From Ruminococcus sp. UBA7477 (lineage in GTDB: Bacteria > Bacillota > Clostridia > Oscillospirales > Ruminococcaceae), in NCBI GenBank assembly GCA_002479715.1, contig DLOT01000049.1, forward strand, positions 46,820-54,194: DNA of 7,375 nt. The letters are read 5' to 3'. Shown here piece by piece: positions 1 through 6,608 of this stretch (the stretch's first letter is position 1; every line of letters starts with the position of its first letter). The notes under the pieces were generated by a model, which was not told where the DNA came from, searched no databases, and saw nothing but the letters and a program-made list of their open reading frames with translations. The position numbers and the translations under genes were made by a program.

Positions 1-29
1 ATACCACAAATCCTACGGATTCATGGTAT
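1..29. repeat. Interrupted inverted repeat (hairpin) upstream of ppk1
   Basis: ATACCA at 1-6 pairs with TGGTAT at 24-29, and AATCC at 9-13 pairs with GGATT at 17-21. The two stems are separated by a 2x2 internal mismatch and closed by a TAC loop. No T-run follows on the + strand, so it is not a standard intrinsic terminator in the ppk1 direction. Because it begins at base 1, it may be part of a longer structure or the 3' end of an upstream gene. Its right arm overlaps the candidate promoter at 24-32. Pairing is read directly; function is unknown. Confidence 0.5.
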
Positions 30-32
30 AAT
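24..32 (+). promoter_or_regulatory. Candidate extended -10 promoter for ppk1
   Basis: A perfect TATAAT at 27-32 is preceded directly by TGG, giving the TGn extended -10 form. No good -35 box lies 16-18 bases upstream, which extended -10 promoters can tolerate. Transcription would start near base 39 and leave a leader of about 80 bases before the ATG. A weaker alternative -10 (TATTAT, 72-77) lies closer to the gene. Sequence match only. Confidence 0.4.
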
Positions 33-106
33 AACCACAGAGTTTCTGCTTCGCGCCAAGCGCTTATATGATATTATAAGGGGCGTGAAAGAAACAATCT
101 GTCATT

Positions 107-111
107 GGAGG
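107..111 (+). promoter_or_regulatory. Ribosome binding site of ppk1
   Basis: GGAGG lies 8 bases before the ATG at 120. This favours that ATG over the in-frame TTG at 105, which would sit on top of the Shine-Dalgarno sequence. Confidence 0.85.
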
Positions 112-119
112 ACATAACT

Positions 120-2264
120 ATGGGAAAAAAGGCATATGACAACCGCGAGCTTTCGTGGCTGAAATTCAATTACAGAGTAATGGAGGAGGCAAAGGATACA
201 AGCGTTCCTCTGCTGGAGCGTCTGTCTTTCGCTTCGATATTTGTCAGCAATCTCGACGAATTTTTCATGGTGCGCGTCGGCTCTCTTCGGGACGCCTGCA
301 TGGTCAACGACAACGACCGTGACAGCAAAACTAAAATGAAACCGTCCGAGCAGCTTTCCGCTATATATAAGCGTGTTTCCAATCTCTACGGCGAGCTTGA
401 CAAGGCAATCGCAAAAATAGACGGTGACCTTGCCGATCTCGGAGTTAAAAAATGTGCGTTCAAAGACCTCAGCAAAAAAGAAGCAGAGTTCGTTGAAGCC
501 TATTTTCACTATGAAATGCTCCCGTTTTTATCGCCGCTTGTCATAGACCGCCGCCATCCCTTTCCGTTTCTGAATAACGCCGAAGTCTATGCGATAGCAA
601 AGCTTTCGTCAAAAAACTCCGTAAAGCTGGGGGTCGTCAAGGCGCTTTCCAAAACACCGAAAGCACTTTTTATCCCCGCTTCCGAAAAAAACGGCAAGAT
701 CAAATATATGCTGACGGATGAAATACTCCTGCATTTTATGTCAGATGTTTTTACGTCCTTCAAGATCGAAGAAAAATCACTGCTTCGAGTAACTCGAAGC
801 GCCGACATCAACACCGAGGAGGCCGGCTACGAATACGAGCTTGACTTCCGCTCTCATATGGCAGAGCTTATCAAAAAGCGCAAGCGCCTGTGCCCTGTAA
901 GACTGGAGCTTTCAAGAGAGCTTTCCGAGCTGACACTCGGCGAGCTGACCGCACGTCTGGAGCTATCAAAAAAGCAGGTTTTCGTTATTAAATCGCCTCT
1001 CGATATGTCTTATGCGTCTGCAATAAAAGACAAGCTTTCCACTAGGACAGAACTGTTTTTCCCAAAGCGCTCTCCTCAGGAGCCTTACGGAATAAATCCG
1101 AAGGAATCCATGATATCGCAGATCGAGCGCCGCGACCTGCTCCTCTCCTACCCCTATGAGTCGATAAAGCCCTTTATCCGCCTTCTGGACGAAGCAGCCT
1201 CGGATGAAAGCGTGGTTTCAATAAAAATAACCCTCTATCGTGTTGCGCGGGACAGCAAGGTTGTCGAAGCCCTTATCAAGGCTGCCGAAAACGGCAAGCA
1301 GGTAACGACGCTTGTCGAGCTGCGCGCCCGTTTCGACGAAGAGAACAACATCGGCTGGTCGAAAGCGCTGGAGGAGGCGGGATGCAGTATCCTTTACGGA
1401 CCGGAAAACCTGAAGGTCCACTCAAAGCTTCTGCTTATCACCCGCCGCGACGGCAACGAGGTCAAATACATAACCCAAGTGGGAACGGGCAACTATAACG
1501 AAAAAACCGCAGGTCTGTACACTGACTTCTGCCTTATGACAGCCAACCACGAGATCGCCGAGGACGCGGCGGCTGTTTTCACCGCGCTGTCAACAGGCAA
1601 GCTGGTCGAGCAGGCAAAACACCTGCTTGTAGCCCCAAAAGCCCTCCAGAACCGCATCTGTGAAATGTGCGATGAACAAATAGAGATCTCCCGCTCGGGA
1701 GGAAACGGCTATGTTGCGGCAAAAATGAACTCCCTGACTGACAAGGTTCTGATCGACAAGCTTATCGAATGCTCACAGGCGGGGGTCAAGGTAGATCTGG
1801 TCATCCGAGGCATCAGCTGTCTTATCGCAGGCATTCCCAATGTCACCGAAAATATCCGTATCATCTCGATAGTCGGACGGTATCTTGAGCATTCGCGCAT
1901 CTATATCTTCGGAAGGGACTTCGACAAGGTATATATCTCCTCCGCAGACTTTATGACCCGTAACACCACCAGAAGAGTCGAGGTCGCCTGCCCGGTCTAC
2001 GATCCCGATCTCAAAAAAAGGGTCGCAGCCTACTTTCAGACCCAGCTTAACGACAACGTCAAGGCCCGCGAGCAAAACAGCGACGGCAAATACGTCAAGG
2101 TTCCCGTGGGCGGCAAGGAGGCGCTGAACTCTCAGGAGTTTTTCATCGCCGAGGGCTACGAGCGTGCCGAAAAATACCGCGAAGAGCAGGCGGCGATACC
2201 GCAGAAAAAAGAGGGCTTCTGGTCAAGACTCTGCAAAAAGCTTTTCGGGAAAAAATCTGGTTGA
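120..2264 (+). CDS. ppk1: Polyphosphate kinase 1 (PPK1)
   Basis: PPK1 reversibly transfers the terminal phosphate of ATP to inorganic polyphosphate through a phosphohistidine intermediate. The protein is 714 residues, close to the roughly 690 of E. coli Ppk. The N-terminal domain has RELSWLKFN and SNLDEFFMVRVGSL, with the ATP-contact Asn near residue 44. The catalytic core has ITLYRV, VELRARFDE, NLKVHSKLLLI with His434 (equivalent to E. coli His435, the phosphorylated residue), VGTGNYNEKTAGLYTDF, YLEHSRIYIF with His591 (E. coli His592), and ADFMTRNTTRRVEVA. All key residues are present and the frame is intact. The C-terminus carries about 25 extra residues ending in a basic, partly hydrophobic tail (WSRLCKKLFGKKSG), which might touch membrane or polyphosphate; that is inference. 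The gene stands alone, convergent with cls, and ends at a shared terminator. A perfect palindrome lies inside it at 782-800. Confidence 0.97.
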   Translation: MGKKAYDNRELSWLKFNYRVMEEAKDTSVPLLERLSFASIFVSNLDEFFMVRVGSLRDACMVNDNDRDSKTKMKPSEQLSAIYKRVSNLYGELDKAIAKIDGDLADLGVKKCAFKDLSKKEAEFVEAYFHYEMLPFLSPLVIDRRHPFPFLNNAEVYAIAKLSSKNSVKLGVVKALSKTPKALFIPASEKNGKIKYMLTDEILLHFMSDVFTSFKIEEKSLLRVTRSADINTEEAGYEYELDFRSHMAELIKKRKRLCPVRLELSRELSELTLGELTARLELSKKQVFVIKSPLDMSYASAIKDKLSTRTELFFPKRSPQEPYGINPKESMISQIERRDLLLSYPYESIKPFIRLLDEAASDESVVSIKITLYRVARDSKVVEALIKAAENGKQVTTLVELRARFDEENNIGWSKALEEAGCSILYGPENLKVHSKLLLITRRDGNEVKYITQVGTGNYNEKTAGLYTDFCLMTANHEIAEDAAAVFTALSTGKLVEQAKHLLVAPKALQNRICEMCDEQIEISRSGGNGYVAAKMNSLTDKVLIDKLIECSQAGVKVDLVIRGISCLIAGIPNVTENIRIISIVGRYLEHSRIYIFGRDFDKVYISSADFMTRNTTRRVEVACPVYDPDLKKRVAAYFQTQLNDNVKAREQNSDGKYVKVPVGGKEALNSQEFFIAEGYERAEKYREEQAAIPQKKEGFWSRLCKKLFGKKSG
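782..800. repeat. Perfect 8-bp palindrome with TAA loop inside ppk1
   Basis: GCTTCGAG at 782-789 and CTCGAAGC at 793-800 are exact reverse complements around TAA. In frame the segment encodes L-R-V-T-R-S, part of the (F/L)RVTR-x-AD stretch that PPK1 proteins typically have here. The amino acids therefore look native, while the synonymous choices (two CGA Arg codons) create the palindrome. It could be chance, an mRNA hairpin, or a protein-binding site. Confidence 0.75.
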
Positions 2265-2291
2265 TATCACAAGTACAGCTATAGTAAACAC

Positions 2292-2329
2292 AAAAACTCC
2301 GAGTCGGTTATTTCCGCTTCGGAGTTTTC
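2292..2329. terminator. Bidirectional intrinsic terminator between ppk1 and cls
   Basis: AAAACTCCGA (2293-2302) pairs with TCGGAGTTTT (2319-2328). After a 2x2 internal loop, CGG (2305-2307) pairs with CCG (2314-2316) around a TTATTT loop. The U-run is at 2325-2328 for rightward transcription. The A-run at 2292-2296 gives a U-run for leftward transcription. It lies 28 bases after the ppk1 stop and 9 bases beyond the cls stop, so it can serve both convergent genes. Confidence 0.9.
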
Positions 2330-2337
2330 TGTTCGTA

Positions 2338-3894
2338 TTACAGAAGGCTTGCAAAAACATTCAGCACTGCGCCCGCGATCTTAACGGGAAGCGAGATGTT
2401 ATCGCAGAATTCCTTTGTTATCTTGGTGCTGTGCTTGGTGATTATTTCGTTATAGTCGCGCTTCATATCGGCGATGCAGTCCTGCCTGAACATGAACGCG
2501 CCGCATTCAAAGTGAAGATACAGGCTACGGTAATCCATATTTATCGAACCGCTGACAGCCACTTCGTCATCGGCGATAAAAAGCTTCTCATGTACAAAGC
2601 CCTTGTCGAATTCATAGATCTCAACGCCGTTATCCAAAAGCTGTTTATACTGCGAATGAGCCATGACACGCATATACTTCTTGTCGGGAATGCTCGGCAT
2701 CAGTATCCTGACCTTTACCCCGCTCTTTGCAGCATATTTCAAGGCGGTGTTAAGCTCGCTGTCGAGAGTGAGATAAGGAGTGCTGATATACACATAATCT
2801 CTGGCATTATTGATAATGTTAAGATAGGTCAGCTGTCCGACCGGCTCATCGTCTACGGGCGAATCGCCGAACGGCAGGATAAAACTCTCCTCACGGCATT
2901 TCACAGGCGATCTCTCTGCCTTAAATGCCGCACAGTCGATCTCCTCCCGGGCAACAAAGCCCCACATACGCAAAAACATGACTGTGAAGTTATAAACTGC
3001 GTCGCCGACTATCCTGACGGCTCCGTCCTTCCAGTAACCGAAACGGAGCTTCTGATTGATATACTCGTCTGCGAGATTAAAACCGCCAGTGAAAGCGACC
3101 TTGCCGTCCACAACGATTATCTTTCTGTGATCCCTGTTATTCTGCGATGAGGACAGGAATGGTGTGAACCGACCGAATACATGTGTTTTAATGCCGATAG
3201 CGCGCAGCTTCTTGTGATAGCCCGCAGGGAGCGAAAGCTGAGAGCCGAAGCCGTCGTATATCAGGCGGATATCTATTCCGGCAGCGGCCTTGCGCTTTAA
3301 TATTTCAAGGATCTCGCCCCACATTTTTCCCTCGTTGATTATGAAAAACTCGATGAATATGAACTTTTCGGCTCTTTCCAGCGCCTCTTTTATGTCAGGG
3401 AACACCGCCTCCCCCGACGGATAATACTCGGCTGAAGAGTTCGGACACGGAGCATAGCCGCCGTGATCCATCATATATCTGCAATAATTCTCCAGCTTGG
3501 GGACGTCGGCTCTCAGGCTGTTCATCAGACGCTCAGGTCTTTCAAAAACGTCCCTTGTATTTTCCATAATGGCGCGATGACTTTTTTTGATAAGCTGTGC
3601 AGATGTCTGGAAGCTGAAATACACATAGAAAAACACCATAAAAACGGGGAACAGCAGCATAGGTATTATCCATGCGATTTTAAAGGCAGGCGGCTCGTCA
3701 CGATTCACGATATAAAGTGCGAATATAACTGACAGCACGCTTGAAATGATATACAGAATATAGTAGTTTTCGCCCAGTATCAGTATAGACCCGATTATGA
3801 ACGCGATCTGCCAGATTATCAGCAGAATTATTATAAACCGCCTGCTGAATACCGCTGTTGCAATGCTGTAAAGCATCCTCAGTAGCTTTTTCAC
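2338..3894 (-). CDS. cls: Cardiolipin synthase, phospholipase D superfamily
   Basis: This membrane enzyme makes cardiolipin, in bacteria usually by joining two phosphatidylglycerols with release of glycerol. The protein is 518 residues, the usual length for Firmicutes Cls (about 480-515). Three hydrophobic segments open it, at about 19-40, 43-62 and 73-95, placing the catalytic part at the cytoplasmic membrane. Two complete HKD motifs follow: H256-R-K258 with D263 (HRKIIVVDG), followed by AFTGGFNLADEYIN, and H435-E-K437 with D442 (HEKLFIADD), followed by SGSINMDYRSL. The C-terminus is a short amphipathic stretch ending in FASLL, like the hydrophobic tails of other Cls proteins. The start is GTG at 3892-3894, with AAGGAG 6 bases upstream. 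It lies 50 bases downstream of the ABC ATPase gene with no hairpin between, so co-transcription is plausible. The Cls assignment is firm; the exact product is inferred from the family. Confidence 0.95.
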   Translation of the reverse strand: MKKLLRMLYSIATAVFSRRFIIILLIIWQIAFIIGSILILGENYYILYIISSVLSVIFALYIVNRDEPPAFKIAWIIPMLLFPVFMVFFYVYFSFQTSAQLIKKSHRAIMENTRDVFERPERLMNSLRADVPKLENYCRYMMDHGGYAPCPNSSAEYYPSGEAVFPDIKEALERAEKFIFIEFFIINEGKMWGEILEILKRKAAAGIDIRLIYDGFGSQLSLPAGYHKKLRAIGIKTHVFGRFTPFLSSSQNNRDHRKIIVVDGKVAFTGGFNLADEYINQKLRFGYWKDGAVRIVGDAVYNFTVMFLRMWGFVAREEIDCAAFKAERSPVKCREESFILPFGDSPVDDEPVGQLTYLNIINNARDYVYISTPYLTLDSELNTALKYAAKSGVKVRILMPSIPDKKYMRVMAHSQYKQLLDNGVEIYEFDKGFVHEKLFIADDEVAVSGSINMDYRSLYLHFECGAFMFRQDCIADMKRDYNEIITKHSTKITKEFCDNISLPVKIAGAVLNVFASLL

Positions 3895-3900
3895 GCCGCT

Positions 3901-3914
3901 CTCCTTTCCTCCTC
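3901..3914 (-). promoter_or_regulatory. Double Shine-Dalgarno of cls
   Basis: On the minus strand GAGGAGG (3914-3908) is followed by AAGGAG (3906-3901), which lies 6 bases before GTG at 3894. The spacing supports the GTG start over the in-frame ATG six codons later. Confidence 0.75.
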
Positions 3915-3944
3915 AGTGTAATCAGTATTGGATAAAACGAACAA

Positions 3945-4706
3945 TTATACTCCGCTGTATCTTTGCAAAAACTGCTTGGTTCTCTCTGCCGCATTTTCGC
4001 CGAAGAGCTGTTCGGGAGTTCCCTCCTCGACGATGACTCCGCCCTCCATAAAAACCACTCTGTCGGCTATATCGCGGGCAAACTCCATTTCGTGAGTAAC
4101 GATGACCATTGTCATACCGTCGGCGGCGAGCTGCTTGATGACTTTTAATATTTCGCCTGTCAGCTCAGGGTCGAGCGCGGAGGTCGGCTCATCGAAAAAC
4201 AGGATATCGGGATTCAGCGCCATTGCTCTCGCTATCGAGACTCTCTGCTGCTGACCGCCCGACAACTCGCAGGGATATGCTGCCGCCTTGCCCTTCAGAC
4301 CCATTTTCTCAAGCAGCACCATTGCCGTATGCTCGGCTTCGGGTCGACTCTTTTTCAACACTCTGATCGGCGCCTCCGTGATATTGCGAAGCACTGAAAA
4401 GTGAGGAAACAGATTGAAGTTTTGAAAAACAAGACCTATTTTCAGCCTTATTTCGCGAAGCTGTGCGGCGGTCGCATAGGTCGGCCTGCCGTTTTCCGTC
4501 CAGAGCATTTTGCTGCCGCAGACGGTTATTTCGCCTCCGTCAGCCTTCTCAAGCTGATTTATACAACGAAGCAGGGTCGATTTTCCCGAGCCTGACGGGC
4601 CGATGATCGCAACGACATCTCCTTTTTCAACGCTGAATGATATATCCTTGAGAACCTCAAGGCTGCCGAAGCTCTTTGAAACATTCTTGACTTCCAGCAT
4701 AGACAC
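3945..4706 (-). CDS. Polar amino-acid ABC transporter, ATP-binding protein (GlnQ/HisP type)
   Basis: This is the cytoplasmic ATPase that powers amino-acid import with the adjacent permease. The protein is 253 residues, typical of the family. All nucleotide-binding motifs are intact: Walker A GPSGSGKST at 36-44, Q-loop Gln95 in VFQNFNLFPH, ABC signature LSGGQQQR at 148-155, Walker B ILFFDEP at 168-174, D-loop SALD at 176-179, and switch His205 in IVTHEM. VFQNFNLFPH and the short C-terminus without a regulatory domain are characteristic of the GlnQ/HisP group. The chosen start is GTG at 4704-4706, placed 6 bases after GGGGGAGGGA. An ATG two codons further in (4698-4700) is possible but would be 12 bases away. 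The permease stop lies 15 bases upstream, so the two genes are clearly one operon. The substrate cannot be fixed from sequence, so no gene symbol is given. Confidence 0.96.
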   Translation of the reverse strand: MSMLEVKNVSKSFGSLEVLKDISFSVEKGDVVAIIGPSGSGKSTLLRCINQLEKADGGEITVCGSKMLWTENGRPTYATAAQLREIRLKIGLVFQNFNLFPHFSVLRNITEAPIRVLKKSRPEAEHTAMVLLEKMGLKGKAAAYPCELSGGQQQRVSIARAMALNPDILFFDEPTSALDPELTGEILKVIKQLAADGMTMVIVTHEMEFARDIADRVVFMEGGVIVEEGTPEQLFGENAAERTKQFLQRYSGV

Positions 4707-4711
4707 GGAAA

Positions 4712-4721
4712 TCCCTCCCCC
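4712..4721 (-). promoter_or_regulatory. Ribosome binding site of the ABC ATPase gene
   Basis: GGGGGAGGGA on the minus strand fills the gap between the permease stop and the ATPase start. Its end is 6 bases from GTG (4706) and 12 from the ATG (4700), which favours GTG. Confidence 0.7.
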
Positions 4722-5426
4722 TTATTTGTAGTAATCCAATCTTTTCTCAATAAGCGAGAAAACGATCGTTAAAACAGTTGCCATGGCGAAATACAAAAGT
4801 CCCGCTAAAAACAACGGTATAAGACTGCTGTAGTTCTGCATCTGCTGTTTTGCCTTCATGGTGATCTCGGCGTATGCGACAACGTTTGCCAAGGAGGTGT
4901 CTTTAACAAGTGTTATGACCTCATTGGCGCTTGCGGGAACTACCCTTTTGATGACCTGCGGCAATATTATACGGAAGAAGGTCTGTGATCTGGTGAAGCC
5001 AAGTGCCGCGGCTGCCTCGTACTGTCCCTTAGGTATTGACTCTATACCTCCTCGGAATATCTCTGCAAAATATGCGGCATAGTTGAGCGAGAATGCAACC
5101 AGTACAGCGCTCAGCATATAGCCTTCAGCCTGAATGTTGACCTTATCAAGAATGCTCATAATAAATCCCGGCAAAGAATCGTTTTGCTTCAGCATCGGAA
5201 CAGCGAAATATGCCACGATGACCTGAAGCATGAGAGGAGTTCCGCGCATGATAAGTATGTAAAGACTTGTAAGCCATGAAATCGGCTTGAATCTGCACAT
5301 CTTCAAAAGCGCGACGATCATTCCCAGCGGGACCGAGTAGAGCAGTGTATAACCGAAAACCTTCAGCGTCGGGACAAGGTAATCCAGCAGTATTCCCAGC
5401 GCCTTTAATACTTCCTCGCTTGTCAT
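4722..5426 (-). CDS. Polar amino-acid ABC transporter, permease (HisM/GlnP type)
   Basis: This membrane subunit forms the import channel for the substrate brought by the binding protein. The protein is 234 residues with about five hydrophobic segments (roughly 15-40, 50-77, 102-122, 150-180 and 202-226). The coupling loop that docks on the ATPase is seen as AEIFRGGIESIPKGQYEAA followed by ALGF (about 121-144), the EAA motif typical of HisM/GlnP permeases. Upstream, MRGTPLMLQ (about 60-68) is the other typical motif of the group. Only one permease gene is present, so the channel is probably a homodimer. The start is ATG at 5424-5426, placed 7 bases after GGAGG. The in-frame TTG at 5430-5432 would be only one base from the GGAGG and is rejected. 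It has its own candidate promoter and is separated from the binding-protein gene by a terminator. Confidence 0.95.
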   Translation of the reverse strand: MTSEEVLKALGILLDYLVPTLKVFGYTLLYSVPLGMIVALLKMCRFKPISWLTSLYILIMRGTPLMLQVIVAYFAVPMLKQNDSLPGFIMSILDKVNIQAEGYMLSAVLVAFSLNYAAYFAEIFRGGIESIPKGQYEAAAALGFTRSQTFFRIILPQVIKRVVPASANEVITLVKDTSLANVVAYAEITMKAKQQMQNYSSLIPLFLAGLLYFAMATVLTIVFSLIEKRLDYYK

Positions 5427-5433
5427 TGACAAT

Positions 5434-5438
5434 CCTCC
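5434..5438 (-). promoter_or_regulatory. Ribosome binding site of the permease gene
   Basis: GGAGG on the minus strand, 7 bases before ATG at 5426. It decides the start against the TTG two codons upstream. Confidence 0.8.
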
Positions 5439-5457
5439 ATCACAAAAACATAATATC

Positions 5458-5486
5458 AGTATAGCATATCATACGGTCAAATGCAA
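5458..5486 (-). promoter_or_regulatory. Candidate promoter for the permease-ATPase(-cls) operon
   Basis: On the minus strand, TTGCAT (5486-5481) is followed after 17 bases by TATACT (5463-5458). TGC directly precedes the -10 box (extended -10). Transcription would start near 5451, giving a leader of about 25 bases that still contains the ribosome binding site. An overlapping alternative is TTGACC (5480-5475) with TATTAT (5455-5450), but its spacing is 19. Sequence match only. Confidence 0.55.
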
Positions 5487-5516
5487 CCGCGCATATCAAA
5501 TTTAACACACTGTCGC

Positions 5517-5549
5517 AAAAAACAAGCAGCCCACCTGCCAGCGGGCTGC
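5517..5549 (-). terminator. Intrinsic terminator after the binding-protein gene
   Basis: On the minus strand, GCAGCCC (5549-5543) pairs with GGGCTGC (5532-5526) around a 10-base loop, followed by TTGTTTTTT (5525-5517). It starts about 18 bases past the binding-protein stop. It should end or attenuate transcription before the permease gene. Confidence 0.88.
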
Positions 5550-5567
5550 ATACTTTGCGAAGAAAGC

Positions 5568-6389
5568 TTACTTAACGGTCGTAACGTCCTTACCGAACCA
5601 CTTTGTTGAGATCTCTGCGAGTGTTCCGTCGTCCTTCATTTCCTTCAGGATCTCCTGAACCTTATCGCGCAGAGCCTTATCGTTCTTGCGGAAGCCTATC
5701 GCGTACTGCTCGGCCTCACTGCCGTCCGAGATAATTTTCCAATCCTTATTTCCGTCGGCAATCTCATACTCGGCAACAACGCTGTCAAGATAAACGGCGT
5801 CTACAAGTCCGAGATCCATCTGCTGCAAAGCCTCGATGTTGGTAGCAAGAGGCGTTACGGTGACAGAGCCGCCGATCTCGCTGGCTGCCAGAAGCTCCTG
5901 AGCCGTTGAGCCGTTCTGAACGCCGATGATCTTGCCCGAAAGGTCTGCCATAGACTTTGCCTCGCTCTTGCCGGGAACACAGAACACCATAGCATTCTCC
6001 ATATAAGGCTCGGAGAGGTTCATTGCCTCCTGTCTTGAAGCGTCGATAGACATACCGTTCCAGATGCAGTCGATCGTTCCGGCGTTAAGAGTATCTACCT
6101 TTGTATCCCAGTTGATATTCTGCGGAACAAGCTCGATATTCAGTCTTTTGCAGACCTCCGCGGCGCAGTCGATATCAAATCCCACGATCTTGTCGTTCTC
6201 GTCCGTATATCCCATAGGCTTGAATGAAGCATCAAGTCCGAGAACAAGCTTTCCGCTGTCAAGGACCTTCTGCAAGGAATCATCCTCCGTTGATGATGAC
6301 GAGCTGCTGTCAGAGCTGCCGCAGGCCGCCGATCCGACAAGCATTGCTCCGGCGAGAAGGACAGTCAATAATTTCTTGATCTTTAACAT
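5568..6389 (-). CDS. Amino-acid ABC transporter substrate-binding lipoprotein (family 3)
   Basis: This extracellular, membrane-anchored receptor captures an amino acid and delivers it to the adjacent permease. The protein is 273 residues. Residues 1-22 form a lipoprotein signal peptide with lipobox GSAAC, and Cys23 is the predicted lipidated residue. A flexible Ser/Asp-rich linker follows (about 24-38). The mature part fits the family-3 solute-binding fold: GKLVLGLDASFKPMGY near the start, GFDIDCAAEVCKRL at 70-83 close to the family signature, and SIDASRQEAMNLSEPY with Arg119 expected to bind the ligand carboxylate. VDAVYLDSVVAEY follows, with Asp202 expected to bind the amino group. These roles come from family knowledge. 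Both groups suggest an alpha-amino acid ligand, but which one cannot be told. ATG at 6389 follows AAAGGAG (6404-6398) by 8 bases. It is the first gene of the leftward block and ends at its own terminator. Confidence 0.96.
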   Translation of the reverse strand: MLKIKKLLTVLLAGAMLVGSAACGSSDSSSSSSTEDDSLQKVLDSGKLVLGLDASFKPMGYTDENDKIVGFDIDCAAEVCKRLNIELVPQNINWDTKVDTLNAGTIDCIWNGMSIDASRQEAMNLSEPYMENAMVFCVPGKSEAKSMADLSGKIIGVQNGSTAQELLAASEIGGSVTVTPLATNIEALQQMDLGLVDAVYLDSVVAEYEIADGNKDWKIISDGSEAEQYAIGFRKNDKALRDKVQEILKEMKDDGTLAEISTKWFGKDVTTVK

Positions 6390-6421
6390 AGCTTATACTC
6401 CTTTAAATCTTTCTTTTTAAT

Positions 6422-6451
6422 ATATTAGCACACTACAGCAGGGCTTGTAAA
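6422..6451 (-). promoter_or_regulatory. Candidate promoter of the binding-protein gene
   Basis: On the minus strand, TTTACA (6451-6446, one mismatch to the consensus -35) is followed after 18 bases by TAATAT (6427-6422), preceded by TGC (extended -10). The start would be near 6415, just upstream of the ribosome binding site at 6404-6398. No clear operator, T-box or riboswitch fold is seen in the short leader. Sequence match only. Confidence 0.5.
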
Positions 6452-6594
6452 TGCTTTTCTCAAAACTTCGTTCGGTTTCATAAATACCGGCGCTGTGCTG
6501 TAATAAACTTTTGTGCATTTTATCGCGCATTTCGTCAGCCTCTTCGTCAATAATATCTTTATATCGAAAATATTGCCGCTGCATATAATATACC

Positions 6595-6601
6595 AAGGAG
6601 G
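6595..6601 (+). promoter_or_regulatory. Ribosome binding site of the GH25 gene
   Basis: A perfect AAGGAGG lies 7 bases before ATG at 6609. It rules out the longer open frame that begins at GTG 6513, which has no Shine-Dalgarno sequence and would add 32 residues. Confidence 0.9.
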
Positions 6602-6608
6602 ATTTTTT

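Noticed and set aside
2..31. Possible C-terminus of an upstream protein (Y-H-K-S-Y-G-F-M-V-stop), faintly like the end of a GNAT acetyltransferase
   Set aside because: Only nine codons are visible, far too few to support a gene. The same bases form a hairpin. Upstream sequence is needed.
102..509. A 135-codon minus-strand open frame opposite the start of ppk1
   Set aside because: It is a shadow of the conserved PPK1 N-terminal coding region with no family resemblance.
2164..3150. A 328-codon open frame on the + strand running from the end of ppk1 into the region opposite cls
   Set aside because: It lies antisense to the well-supported cls gene, starts inside ppk1, crosses the bidirectional terminator, has no ribosome binding site that I can see, and its protein resembles no family I recognise.
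3895..3944. Possible separate cls promoter (TTGTTC, 18-base gap, TACACT on the minus strand)
   Set aside because: Weak matches, and the transcript start would fall in the ribosome binding site. Read-through from the ATPase gene is simpler.
6584..6589. Perfect TATAAT before the GH25 gene as its -10 box
   Set aside because: Transcription would start at about 6596, inside the ribosome binding site, and there is no -35 match at 16-18 bases. Its promoter remains unidentified.
6513..6608. N-terminal extension of the GH25 protein by 32 residues starting at GTG 6513, which looks hydrophobic like a signal peptide
   Set aside because: There is no Shine-Dalgarno sequence at 6513, while a perfect AAGGAGG sits 7 bases before ATG 6609. 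The GH25 domain begins right after that ATG.
6390..6608. Searched the divergent intergenic region for a T-box, riboswitch or operator controlling the amino-acid transporter
   Set aside because: It is AT-rich with only weak short dyads (for example AATAT at 6552-6556 and ATATT at 6569-6573). Nothing fits a known riboswitch or T-box core.
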